NCBI RefSeq assembly: GCF_001485435.1
Contig: NZ_BCMS01000001.1
Location: 753,501-817,500, forward strand
Direction: 5' to 3'
Length of the DNA: 64,000 nucleotides
DNA from: Deinococcus grandis
Lineage (GTDB): Bacteria > Deinococcota > Deinococci > Deinococcales > Deinococcaceae
Under the pieces are notes generated by a model, which made no database searches, was not told where the DNA came from, and saw only the letters and a program-made list of their open reading frames with translations. Below, one piece after another: positions 21,407 through 28,817 of this stretch; the first letter of the stretch is position 1; the number at the start of each line of letters is the position of its first letter. Made by a program: the position numbers and the translations under genes.

Positions 21407-22315
21407 TCAGCTGCCCCCCGCCCGCGCGGCCGGCCGCGGCGCGGCGGCCGCCAGCGCCACGCCCGCCACGCACAGCGCCAGTCCGGCCAGGGACGCGGCG
21501 CTCAGGCGCTCGCCGTACAGCAGCCAGCTTTCCAGCACCGCCAGCGGCGGCACGAGGTAGAACAGGCTGTTCACGCGCGCCGCCGGGAGGTCCCGCAGCA
21601 GCCGCATGAGCAGCAGGATCGCCCCGACCGACAGCACGAGCACCAGCCACGTCAGCGACAGGATGAATTCCGCGTTCCAGTGGATCTCGCCGCCCCCGCG
21701 CGCCAGCGTGACGGCGCCCAGCGCGGCGGCGCTCGCCACGTACTGCGCGGTCGTCCCGCCCAGCAGCGGCATGTCCGCCCCCACGCGCCGCTGGTAGAGG
21801 GTGCCCGCCGTGGTGCACAGCAGCGCGAAGCCCGCCGCTCCCAGCGCGGCGGGACTGCCCAGCCCACCGCTCACGCGGCCCTCCATGACCAGCAGCACCC
21901 CCACGAAGCCCAGCGCGAGCCCCGCCCACTGCCGCGCCGTGACCCGCTCGCCCAGCACCGGCCAGGACAGCAGGCCGGTCAGGAGGGGCTGCACGCCCAC
22001 CAGCACGCTCGTCACGCCCGCCGGGAGGCCCAGCCAGATGGCGGTCGTCACGCCGCCCAGGTACCCGGCGTGCAGCAGCAGACCCGTCACGGCCGCGCGG
22101 CCCGCCTGCGCCCGCGTGGGCCACGGCGCCCGCAGCGCCGCCGTGAGCAGCGCCATCAGCCCGGCGGCCAGCACGAACCGCACCGTCAGGAACGCGAACG
22201 GGTCCGCGTTGCGGGCCGCGCCCTTCGTACCCAGGAACCCGGTACTCCAGAGCAGCACGAACAGCAGCGGCGCCGCCGACAGGAAGGCGGCGGGCGCGAA
22301 GCGCAGGCGGGGCAT
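21407..22315 (-). CDS. EamA/DMT family transporter
   Basis: This 302-residue protein has ten predicted helices in two EamA halves (GFLGTKGAARNADPFAFLTVRF; PVLGERVTARQWAGLALGFVGV; SLFYLVPPLAVLESWLLYGE). It is a drug/metabolite-type exporter of the inner membrane; the substrate is unknown. ATG 22315 starts directly at the first basic residues and helix. The DUF1697 gene lies 35 bp upstream in the same direction, so they may be co-transcribed. Confidence 0.88.
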   Translation of the reverse strand: MPRLRFAPAAFLSAAPLLFVLLWSTGFLGTKGAARNADPFAFLTVRFVLAAGLMALLTAALRAPWPTRAQAGRAAVTGLLLHAGYLGGVTTAIWLGLPAGVTSVLVGVQPLLTGLLSWPVLGERVTARQWAGLALGFVGVLLVMEGRVSGGLGSPAALGAAGFALLCTTAGTLYQRRVGADMPLLGGTTAQYVASAAALGAVTLARGGGEIHWNAEFILSLTWLVLVLSVGAILLLMRLLRDLPAARVNSLFYLVPPLAVLESWLLYGERLSAASLAGLALCVAGVALAAAAPRPAARAGGS

Positions 22316-22350
22316 GCGGCAGGCTAAACCAGCCACGTCCCCACCGGGGC

Positions 22351-23007
22351 TCAGGTGTCCAGCATCGCCGCGATGGCCTGCACGGTCCGTTCGTTCCGGA
22401 CGGTGACCTTCACGCCCAGCGTCCGCTCGAGCACGCCCGAGGACAGGTTCAGGGTCCGCACGCCGTCCGGGACCGTCTGGTACAGCGTCTGCCCCACTAC
22501 CTCCCAGCGTTCCGGGGTCATACGGACTCCGGTTGAAAGGTTTGCAAAAACTTTCAACCCGAGCGGAGCGAGGAGGAGAACAACGGGTTCCGGGCGTGGA
22601 GTTGGCAGATCGGTGATTTTCCGATCTGTTAACGAAACAAACGGAATCCGTATCACGTCCCGCCCGCGCAGGGCCGCCACGCGCGCCGGGTCGGGCGGGT
22701 CGCGCAGGAATGCCAGCACCACCGGCTCGTCCCGCAGGTGCGCGGGGCAGCCACGGGCCGCCTCCTGCCACTCGTGCGCCGTGCGGAGCGTCACGGGCAC
22801 CGGGAAGCCGAACTGCGCTTCCAGCGCCGCCTCCAGCCGCCCGCGCAGGTCCGTTTCCGGGGCGGCGCTGAACACGGCGTTGCCGCTCTGGATGTACGTG
22901 CGGACGTCCTCCAGCCCCAGTCCGGTCAGCAGGGCGCGCAGGTCGGCCATGGGCACCTTGCGCCGCGCGCCCAGGTTCACCGCGTGCAGGAGCGCCACGA
23001 AGATCAT
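22351..23007 (-). CDS. DUF1697 protein carrying an in-frame 45-codon repeat insertion
   Basis: This 218-residue protein starts like DUF1697 (MIFVALLHAVNLGARRKVPM; DVRTYIQSGNAVFSA) and ends like it (LNLSSGVLERTLGVKVTVRN). Between RGRDV and TPERWEV there are 45 extra residues encoded entirely by a repeat element at 22518-22655. The insertion keeps frame and has no stop. Without it the protein is ~173 residues, the usual family length. The function of the family is unknown. Whether the protein still folds is unknown; the insert may form a loop. Confidence 0.85.
   Translation of the reverse strand: MIFVALLHAVNLGARRKVPMADLRALLTGLGLEDVRTYIQSGNAVFSAAPETDLRGRLEAALEAQFGFPVPVTLRTAHEWQEAARGCPAHLRDEPVVLAFLRDPPDPARVAALRGRDVIRIPFVSLTDRKITDLPTPRPEPVVLLLAPLGLKVFANLSTGVRMTPERWEVVGQTLYQTVPDGVRTLNLSSGVLERTLGVKVTVRNERTVQAIAAMLDT
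22518..22655 (+). repeat. TGA-targeting structured repeat, copy 3, inside a gene
   Basis: 138 bp from TCATACGGACTCCG to CGGAATCCGTATCA, flanked by TCA (TGA on the gene's strand) on both sides. Hairpin A pairs 22533-22539 with 22551-22557. Hairpin B pairs 22601-22613 (GTTGGCAGATCGG) with 22621-22633 (CCGATCTGTTAAC). Removing 135 bp and one TCA restores a continuous DUF1697 coding sequence (GACGTGACCCCG). Confidence 0.93.
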
Positions 23008-23060
23008 GCACTGCGTTCTACCAGACGCCGGGCCGCCCGGCGCGGCAGACTGGGGGCCTG

Positions 23061-23513
23061 ATGCGTGCTGTCACCCCTGCCGACGCCCACACCATCGCCG
23101 CGCACCGCTACCCGGACGCCCGCGACCTGCCCGAGCGGCCCGCGTACGCCGCGTGGGTGGCCGGTGCCATCCGGGACGGGCTGTACCTGGGCTTCCTGCG
23201 GCAAGACGGCGCAGAGGTGATCGCCGGGGCGGGCGTGACCCTGCTGCACTGGGGGCCCACGCGCGGCGACCCGCAGCCGTGGCGGGCGCGGGTGGTGAAC
23301 GTCTGGACGCACCCCGACTTTCGGCGCGCCGGGCACGCCCGCACGCTGGTCGCGGCCTGCCTGGACGCCGTGGGCTCGCGCGGGATCACGCGCGTCAGCC
23401 TGGGCAGCAGCGACATGGCCCGCCCGCTGTACGGAGCACTGGGGTTCACGGGCAGCACGCACGAGATGAGCCTCACGCTCCCTGGCGCCCAGTCAGAAGG
23501 ACTGTCCGACTGA
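23061..23513 (+). CDS. GNAT family N-acetyltransferase
   Basis: This 150-residue protein has the acetyl-CoA-binding motif A (VVNVWTHPDFRRAGHARTLV) and the closing strand ARPLYGALGFTGSTHEMSL. It transfers an acetyl group to an unknown amine. It is divergent from the DUF1697 gene and followed by a strong hairpin. Confidence 0.9.
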   Translation: MRAVTPADAHTIAAHRYPDARDLPERPAYAAWVAGAIRDGLYLGFLRQDGAEVIAGAGVTLLHWGPTRGDPQPWRARVVNVWTHPDFRRAGHARTLVAACLDAVGSRGITRVSLGSSDMARPLYGALGFTGSTHEMSLTLPGAQSEGLSD

Positions 23514-23515
23514 AG

Positions 23516-23542
23516 CGCGCCGCCCGGACGTGGGGCGGCGCG
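23516..23542 (+). terminator. Hairpin between convergent genes
   Basis: CGCGCCGCCC pairs with GGGCGGCGCG (10 bp, 7-nt loop) directly after the acetyltransferase stop and before the stop of the opposing gene at 23579. Confidence 0.55.
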
Positions 23543-23578
23543 GCTCAGTCGGGCTGGTTTACACGTCGAAGCTCCGGA

Positions 23579-23986
23579 TCACACGTCGAAGCTGTAGTCG
23601 CTCCACCACATCTTCACGATGGCCGGCTGCTGGCTGTTGTAGCGCACGGTGTGCACCGAACGGCTGCTGCTGTAGATGGACAGGGAGTACGTGTCGCCGG
23701 ACTGATCCGTGAACGCCAGGTACATGCTGCCGCTGCCGAAGCCGCTGGGGCCCTGCGCGTCCACGTTCACGACGTAGTCGTAGATGCCGGGCGAACCGGT
23801 CAGGGTGATGCCGTACACCTTGGCGCCGCCGTTGGCGACCATGCAGGTGGACAAGTCCGTGTTGCCGTCGATGGCGGCGGCCTCGTTGGGCTGCATGCCG
23901 CGCGGGCAGGTCACGGAGTTGGGTTGGCCCCGGGTGGAGGATTCGCCGCAGGAACCGGTGAAGTTGGCAAGGGGATAGTTCGTCAT
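23579..23986 (-). CDS. Small Cys-containing beta-rich protein of unknown function
   Basis: This 135-residue protein has no signal peptide. It has three cysteines (TGSCGESS, VTCPRGM, LSTCMVA) and a C-terminal beta-rich half (YSLSIYSSSRSVHTVRYNSQ then KMWWSDYSFDV). The C-terminal pattern loosely recalls aegerolysin-related PUD proteins, but I would not assign it. The base composition is less biased than the neighbours, a possible sign of transfer. A 13-bp direct repeat (AGCTTCGACGTGT) duplicates the end of the gene just past the stop. The start ATG 23986 fits the protein-like part. Confidence 0.6.
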   Translation of the reverse strand: MTNYPLANFTGSCGESSTRGQPNSVTCPRGMQPNEAAAIDGNTDLSTCMVANGGAKVYGITLTGSPGIYDYVVNVDAQGPSGFGSGSMYLAFTDQSGDTYSLSIYSSSRSVHTVRYNSQQPAIVKMWWSDYSFDV

Positions 23987-24163
23987 GGGCTGCCTTCGCG
24001 TCACGGCGTGACGACTTTCAGGGGGGAAGACGGAGAGGACATCGGCGGTGCGTGGCGCGGCGTGAGAGGCGGGCCGGCCCGGGTTCCGGCCCCCCTTGCA
24101 TCGCCGCTCAGGCACGGGGTCAGTGTGCGCCTGGCAGCGTTAACGAGGCGTTACGCTACGCGG

Positions 24164-24955
24164 GTGCAGAGGCGTAACGTGTGGGCCTGCGTGCTGGGGG
24201 CCGGACTGGGGTGGGCGTCGGCCCTGACCCCCGCCGAGTCGCTGACCCCCGCCGAGTCGGCCGCCGCGCAGCGGCTGGTGGCGGCGTACCCGGCGTTCCT
24301 GCGGGGCGTGGAGGGCGGCGCGCTCGTGTGGCGCGACGGGACGCGCATGCCCCTGACCCGCAGCGCGGCCACCACCTACCCGGGCCGACTGGACGCGCCG
24401 GGCCTGCTCGATCAGCTGGACGCCGCGTACCCGGCGTGCGCGCCCCTGACGGCGCCCGCGTACCTGAGCGATCCGGGGCGCGTGCGCTTCGAGCCTCTGC
24501 TGCGGAAGATGTACGGCGCGTCCGACTCTGCCGTGCGCGCGAACCTCGTGACCGTGGACTGGTTCGGGCAGCCGCTGCGGGTCACGCGCGTGAACGGCGC
24601 GGCCGACGCCCTGCGGGCGGTCGCGAAGGACCTGGCGGCGCACCCGGAGTGGCGGGCGTTCCTGACGCCCAGCGCGGGCACGTTCCTGTGGCGCACGGTG
24701 GCGGGCACGCCCCGGCGCAGCGTCCACTCGTTCGGCGCGGCCATCGACCTGAACACCGCCCGCGCCGCGTACTGGCAGTGGAGCGGCTTCCGCGAGGGGC
24801 AGCGCGGCATTCCCTGGCGCAACCAGTTCCCGGCGGGGCTGGTGCACACCTTCGAGCGGCGCGGCTGGATCTGGGGTGGGCGCTGGTATCACCTCGACAC
24901 CATGCACTTCGAGTACCGCCCGGAACTCACGGGAGCGTGCGCCGCCGGGCGCTGA
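24164..24955 (+). CDS. M15 family peptidase (D-Ala-D-Ala carboxypeptidase-like)
   Basis: This 263-residue protein has an N-terminal hydrophobic signal (VWACVLGAGLGWASA). The M15/VanY zinc site is visible: HSFGAAIDLN (His and Asp ligands) and WYHLDTMHFEYRPEL (catalytic Asp/His ligands). It should trim peptidoglycan stem peptides outside the membrane. An 18-bp tandem duplication gives LTPAESLTPAES after the signal. GTG 24164 is used because it precedes the signal peptide and TACGCT is just upstream. Confidence 0.85.
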   Translation: MQRRNVWACVLGAGLGWASALTPAESLTPAESAAAQRLVAAYPAFLRGVEGGALVWRDGTRMPLTRSAATTYPGRLDAPGLLDQLDAAYPACAPLTAPAYLSDPGRVRFEPLLRKMYGASDSAVRANLVTVDWFGQPLRVTRVNGAADALRAVAKDLAAHPEWRAFLTPSAGTFLWRTVAGTPRRSVHSFGAAIDLNTARAAYWQWSGFREGQRGIPWRNQFPAGLVHTFERRGWIWGGRWYHLDTMHFEYRPELTGACAAGR

Positions 24956-25015
24956 GGGGCCCGGTGAGGGGACGCCTTCCTAGTCCTGAGCGCCGGGTTT
25001 CCCGCCCCGGGGCGG

Positions 25016-25021
25016 TATCCT
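25016..25021 (+). promoter_or_regulatory. Leaderless -10 element of gatB
   Basis: TATCCT with exactly 7 nt (GCGCGTC) before ATG 25029. No Shine-Dalgarno is present, so the transcript probably begins at the start codon. Confidence 0.6.
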
Positions 25022-25028
25022 GCGCGTC

Positions 25029-26480
25029 ATGGCGTATCAGGCGGTCATTGGTCTGGAAGTTCACCTGCAGCTGAAGACGAAATCGAAGATCTTCAGCGCG
25101 TGCCCGCAGGAGTATCACGGCGCGCAGCCGAATTCGTTCACGGACCCGTTCACGCTGGGCCTGCCCGGCACCCTGCCGACCCTGAACCGCGAGGCGGTGG
25201 AACTCGCCATGATGTTCGGCCTGGGCCTGAACTGCGACGTGTCGGGCTTCACGCAGTTCCACCGGAAGAACTACTTCTACCCGGACGCCCCGAAGAACTT
25301 CCAGCTGTCGCAGTACGACCGGCCCATCGCCCGCGACGGCTTCCTGGACGTGACGCTGGAGGACGGCAGTACGCACCGCATCCGCATCAAACGCGCGCAC
25401 CTGGAGGACGACGCGGGGAAACTCACGCACCCCACGTACGCGCCGTATTCCATGCTGGACCTGAACCGCGCCGGGTCCAGCCTGCTGGAGATGGTCACCG
25501 AGGCCGACATCACAGGCGCCGAGCAGGCCCGCGCGTTCCTGGAGAGCGTGCAGGCCATCGCGCAGGCGCTGGGTGTCAGCGACGCGGCGCCCGAGGAAGG
25601 CAAGATGCGCTGCGACGTGAACCTCAGCCTGCACAGGCCCGGCGAGCCGTGGGGCACGAAGTGCGAGGTGAAGAACCTCAACTCGTTCCGCAGCGTGGCG
25701 CGTGCTATCGAGTTCGAGACGGCCCGGCAGGCGCGCATCCTGGACGCCGGGGGGCGCATCACGCAGGACACCCTCGGCTGGGACGAGGGCGGGCAGAAGA
25801 CGTTCCTGATGCGCACCAAGGAGGGCGAGGCCGACTACCGTTACTTCCCCGAGCCGGACCTGCCGCCGCTGGACATCACGCCCGAGTGGATCGCCCGCGT
25901 CCGCGCGCGGATGCCCGAACTGCCCGCGCAGAAGCTGGAGCGTTACCTCGCGGCGGGCGTGCGCGCGGCGGACGCGCAGACGCTGAGCCTCAGCGTGCCG
26001 CTGTCGCGCTTCTTCGACGAGGCGCTGACGGCGCAACCCCGGCCGGACGCGCAGAACGTGGATGCGCAGAAACTCGCGAACTGGCTGCTGGGCGACGTGT
26101 CCGGCCTGCTCGCCGCGCGCGAGGAGACGCTGGACGGCAGCGCCCTGCGGCCCGCGCATCTGGCCGCGCTCGTGGGTCTGATCGACGCGGGCACCATCAG
26201 CGGCAAGATCGCCAAGGACCTGCTGCCCGACGTGCTCGCCGGGCACGACCCCGCCGTTCTCGTGCAGGAGCGCGGCCTGAGCGTCGTGACCGACACGACG
26301 GCCATCGACGCCGCCATCGACGCCGCGATGGCCGCCGACCCCGCCACCGTCGAGAAGGTGCGCGGCGGGAACGCGAAGGCCATGAACGCGCTGTTCGGCC
26401 CGGTCATGAAGGCCATGGGCGGGCAGGCCAAGCCGGAGGTGGTGCGCGAGCGCCTGACCGCGAAACTGGGCCTGTCATGA
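25029..26480 (+). CDS. gatB: Asp/Glu-tRNA amidotransferase subunit B
   Basis: This 483-residue protein is the GatB kinase/transferase subunit of GatCAB, which converts misacylated Asp-tRNA-Asn or Glu-tRNA-Gln to the amide. Signatures are MAYQAVIGLEVHLQLKTKSK, FHRKNYFYPDAPKNFQLSQY, MLDLNRAGSSLLEMV, CDVNLSLHRPGEPWGTKCEVKNLNS and the C-terminal YqeY-like domain. In Deinococcus GatCAB is known to serve asparagine formation. gatA and gatC are not adjacent. It overlaps the next gene by ATGA. Confidence 0.97.
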   Translation: MAYQAVIGLEVHLQLKTKSKIFSACPQEYHGAQPNSFTDPFTLGLPGTLPTLNREAVELAMMFGLGLNCDVSGFTQFHRKNYFYPDAPKNFQLSQYDRPIARDGFLDVTLEDGSTHRIRIKRAHLEDDAGKLTHPTYAPYSMLDLNRAGSSLLEMVTEADITGAEQARAFLESVQAIAQALGVSDAAPEEGKMRCDVNLSLHRPGEPWGTKCEVKNLNSFRSVARAIEFETARQARILDAGGRITQDTLGWDEGGQKTFLMRTKEGEADYRYFPEPDLPPLDITPEWIARVRARMPELPAQKLERYLAAGVRAADAQTLSLSVPLSRFFDEALTAQPRPDAQNVDAQKLANWLLGDVSGLLAAREETLDGSALRPAHLAALVGLIDAGTISGKIAKDLLPDVLAGHDPAVLVQERGLSVVTDTTAIDAAIDAAMAADPATVEKVRGGNAKAMNALFGPVMKAMGGQAKPEVVRERLTAKLGLS

Positions 26481-27136
26481 CCGCGGGGTCCATCACTCCG
26501 GGGCGCTGGCGCGCCGCGGCCCTGGCCGCCCTGTGGACGCTGGTCGCCGCGACCCTCGCGCTCGGTGCGTACAGCCTGTGGCGCGCGGGCCTGGACGACC
26601 AGTTCGCGTGGCTGGCGACCCTGCGCGCCCTGCTGGCCGCCGTGGTGCTCGTGTGGTGGACGCAGCTCCTGGCCCGCTACACGCACGCGGTGCCCACCCC
26701 GGACGGGGACGGCGTGCTGCGCTCCCTGCGCGGCCTGTTTCCCTGGTTGACGTCCCTGCGGCTGGCCCTGTGGGCCCTGAGCGCCCTGGTGTACCTGAGC
26801 GGCAGCCTGAACGCGAACCCGGTCGCGCTGACCGCCATCGCCACCATCGAACTGGGGTTCATCCTGGCGAAGAACGCCGTGTACGGCAGCCTCGTGCGCG
26901 CCGCTCCGCACCCGGAGGACCCGGTCGCCCGCGCGCGCCTGCTGTCGTGGCTGAACGCCGCCGCGCCCCTGAGCCTCGCGCTGGGCGTCGTGAACGTCGT
27001 GCCGGTGGCCCGTCTGGCCGGGGCGCCCGACGCGGTCAGCCTGACCGTGTACGGCCTGCACGCCCTGCTGGACGTGGCCGCCACCCTGCTGGCCCTGAAG
27101 GCCGTGCAGACCGCCCCGCACCCCCGCCCCGCCTGA
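26477..27136 (+). CDS. Membrane protein co-translated with gatB
   Basis: This 219-residue protein has about six hydrophobic helices (AALAALWTLVAATLALGAYS; TLRALLAAVVLVWWTQLLA; LRLALWALSALVYLSGSL; ALTAIATIELGFILAKNAV). No family is recognised. Its ATG overlaps the gatB TGA, so expression is tied to gatB. A strong hairpin follows. Confidence 0.75.
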   Translation: MTAGSITPGRWRAAALAALWTLVAATLALGAYSLWRAGLDDQFAWLATLRALLAAVVLVWWTQLLARYTHAVPTPDGDGVLRSLRGLFPWLTSLRLALWALSALVYLSGSLNANPVALTAIATIELGFILAKNAVYGSLVRAAPHPEDPVARARLLSWLNAAAPLSLALGVVNVVPVARLAGAPDAVSLTVYGLHALLDVAATLLALKAVQTAPHPRPA

Positions 27137-27150
27137 CCCTGACGGCAGAC

Positions 27151-27180
27151 GGCGCGGCCCCCGGAACCTGGGGCCGCGCC
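27151..27180 (+). terminator. Perfect 11-bp hairpin between convergent genes
   Basis: GGCGCGGCCCC pairs with GGGGCCGCGCC around an 8-nt loop. It lies between the gatB operon (plus) and the gene at 27197 (minus) and could serve both. Confidence 0.6.
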
Positions 27181-27196
27181 GTCCTGTGAATGGGAT

Positions 27197-27475
27197 TTAC
27201 GCGCTGAGCGGCAGCACCACCGCGCGGGCCTTCTCGCCGTCCGCGTGCGGGCGCAGCGTCAGCACCAGCAGCGTCGTGTCGGCCCGCAGCAGGTACGGCA
27301 GCCACGAGTGGTTCAGGGACGCCAGCGCGCGCGGCGCCTCGGCCGCCGGAATGCCGCGCAGCACCAGCACCGCGCGGGTCGCCCCGGCGTCGCTGTACAG
27401 GTCGGCCGCGCCGAACAGGTCATCACCGGACGGGGAACGGAATTCGAATTGATGATTGCGCCTCAGCAGGTGCAT
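27197..27475 (-). CDS. Small hypothetical protein
   Basis: This 92-residue protein (starts MHLLRRNHQFEFRSPSGDDL) has a strand-rich middle (ATRAVLVLRGIPAAEA) and a C-terminal hydrophobic strand (TTLLVLTLRPH). No family recognised, no membrane helix. ATG 27475 is chosen because AAGGAGA lies 5 nt upstream, one of the few clear Shine-Dalgarno sites in the chromosomal part. Confidence 0.65.
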   Translation of the reverse strand: MHLLRRNHQFEFRSPSGDDLFGAADLYSDAGATRAVLVLRGIPAAEAPRALASLNHSWLPYLLRADTTLLVLTLRPHADGEKARAVVLPLSA

Positions 27476-27636
27476 GGGAATCTCCTTGAAACTGACTTGG
27501 ATACCATCAGCGTACGGGGTCACGCGGTGGCCTTTGTCCCCACCGCGCAGCAGTTGTCCAACATGTCCGTCCCGCGCAGCATGCCCCCCCAGTGTCAAAC
27601 GGGTGTGAAAACCCCGTGTGCCGTATGGGAGGCCCG

Positions 27637-27642
27637 TACACT
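27637..27642 (+). promoter_or_regulatory. Leaderless -10 element
   Basis: TACACT with exactly 7 nt before GTG 27650; no Shine-Dalgarno is present. Confidence 0.5.
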
Positions 27643-27649
27643 GACCGGC

Positions 27650-28168
27650 GTGACCCTGCCCGTCAGCGAACTGCTGCGCGAGTACCAGGAATACGTGCTC
27701 GCCTACCGCCTGCGCCGCGCCGTGGGCGGCCGCGTCACGCCGCCCGGCGAGCAGCTGCGCCTGAGCGAGTACGCCGCGCTGCGCCTGGAACGCCAGGACC
27801 TCGCCCGCTCACTGGTGCGGCGCGGCCTGGACGGCGCGCGCATGCGCCGACTGGACACCCTGAGCGACCAGCTGATGTTCGGCTTCTGGCTGAACCCCTC
27901 GGAGGTCGCCGCGTTCCTGCGCGCCGCGATCCGCGAGGGCAGCCACCCCGCGCTGGGCGACCCGGCCGCGTTCGCGCGCCTGCTGACGCCCGCCGAGCAG
28001 GCCCGGCTCGGGGCAGGCGGCGTCGCGCTCGTGTGCGCGCATCACATCGCGTGCTTCGCGCTGGCCGCGCCGATGCTCGACCCGGACGGCCTGACCGCCG
28101 CGTGGCAGCGGATCGAGGCGACCCGCCCGCCCCTCTTCCTGGACGAACTGCAGCAGCCCGCCCCGTAG
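27650..28168 (+). CDS. Hypothetical helical protein
   Basis: This 172-residue soluble protein is largely helical and Arg/Ala/Leu-rich (LLREYQEYVLAYRLRRAVGG; RMRRLDTLSDQLMFGFWLNP). I do not recognise the family. GTG 27650 is chosen because TACACT lies 7 nt upstream; the frame is open further left but not protein-like. comF starts 49 bp downstream in the same direction. Confidence 0.7.
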   Translation: MTLPVSELLREYQEYVLAYRLRRAVGGRVTPPGEQLRLSEYAALRLERQDLARSLVRRGLDGARMRRLDTLSDQLMFGFWLNPSEVAAFLRAAIREGSHPALGDPAAFARLLTPAEQARLGAGGVALVCAHHIACFALAAPMLDPDGLTAAWQRIEATRPPLFLDELQQPAP

Positions 28169-28217
28169 AGGCTCACCTGAGGCAACGCCACGCCCCGCCG
28201 CGTGATTCACTCGCCGC

Positions 28218-28817
28218 ATGACCGCTGCGTTCGGAACGGCCCTGCTCGGCGCGCTGCGCACCCTGCTGCCCCGCGCCTGCCCCGGCTGCGGCGCGCAACT
28301 CGGCGCGCACGCCGGACTGTGCCCGGACTGCCGCGCCGCCCTGCGCCCCCACGTGCAGCACCACAGCCCCCTGCGCGCCCGGCCGGAACCGCACCTCGTG
28401 ACGCTCGGCCCGTACAGCGGCGTGCGCCGACGCGCCGTGCGGGAACTGAAGTTCGCGCAGGCCCGCGACCTCGCCCGCATCCTCGGCGAGACGCTCGCCA
28501 CCGGCGTCCCCGCCACGTGGGACGTGCAGGCCGTCATTCCCGTCCCGCTGCACCCCGACCGGCAACGCCAGCGGGGCTTCAATCAGGCCGAACTGCTCGG
28601 CCGCGCCCTGGCCAGCGCCCTGGCCGTCCCGTGCGTCCCCGCCCTGACCCGCACCCGCGCCACCGCGCAGCAGGCCCGCCGCCAGGGCACGCAGCGCGAG
28701 GACCTGCACGGCGCGTTCCGCGCACACGAGGGCTTCCTGCCCACCGGGCCGGTCCTGCTGATCGACGACGTCCTGACCACCACATCGGCACTCATGCACT
28801 GGCTACGACGGGTCTAG
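28218..28817 (+). pseudogene. comF: comF, 3' end displaced by prophage insertion
   Basis: ComF is a phosphoribosyltransferase-fold protein needed for DNA uptake in natural transformation. The N-terminal zinc ribbon (CPGCGAQLGAH and CPDCRAAL), the core VIPVPLHPDRQRQRGFNQAELL and the PRPP-loop start VLLIDDVLTT are present. In intact ComF the loop continues as TTGAT/TTGST and another ~20-30 residues. Here it reads TTTSALMHWLRRV and stops, and those last codons overlap the 3' end of the integrase gene. So the last ~12 codons come from the phage. The 3' remainder should lie at the far prophage end, outside the window. Confidence 0.85.
28761..28785. other. Left prophage attachment junction (attL) within comF
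   Basis: Similarity to ComF ends just after the codons for DDVLTT (about 28763-28780). The sequence then passes into phage DNA, with the serine integrase gene ending 18 bp further on. The exact core cannot be fixed without attR, which lies beyond 64,000. Confidence 0.65.

Noticed and set aside
22316..23011. An N-terminal extension of the EamA transporter through the DUF1697 gene
   Set aside because: The sequence is an out-of-frame reading of DUF1697; the transporter begins at ATG 22315 with its first helix.
24230..24275. Tandem 18-bp duplication in the M15 peptidase gene as a regulatory repeat
   Set aside because: It is a simple in-frame duplication (LTPAES twice) just after the signal peptide, a common linker change.
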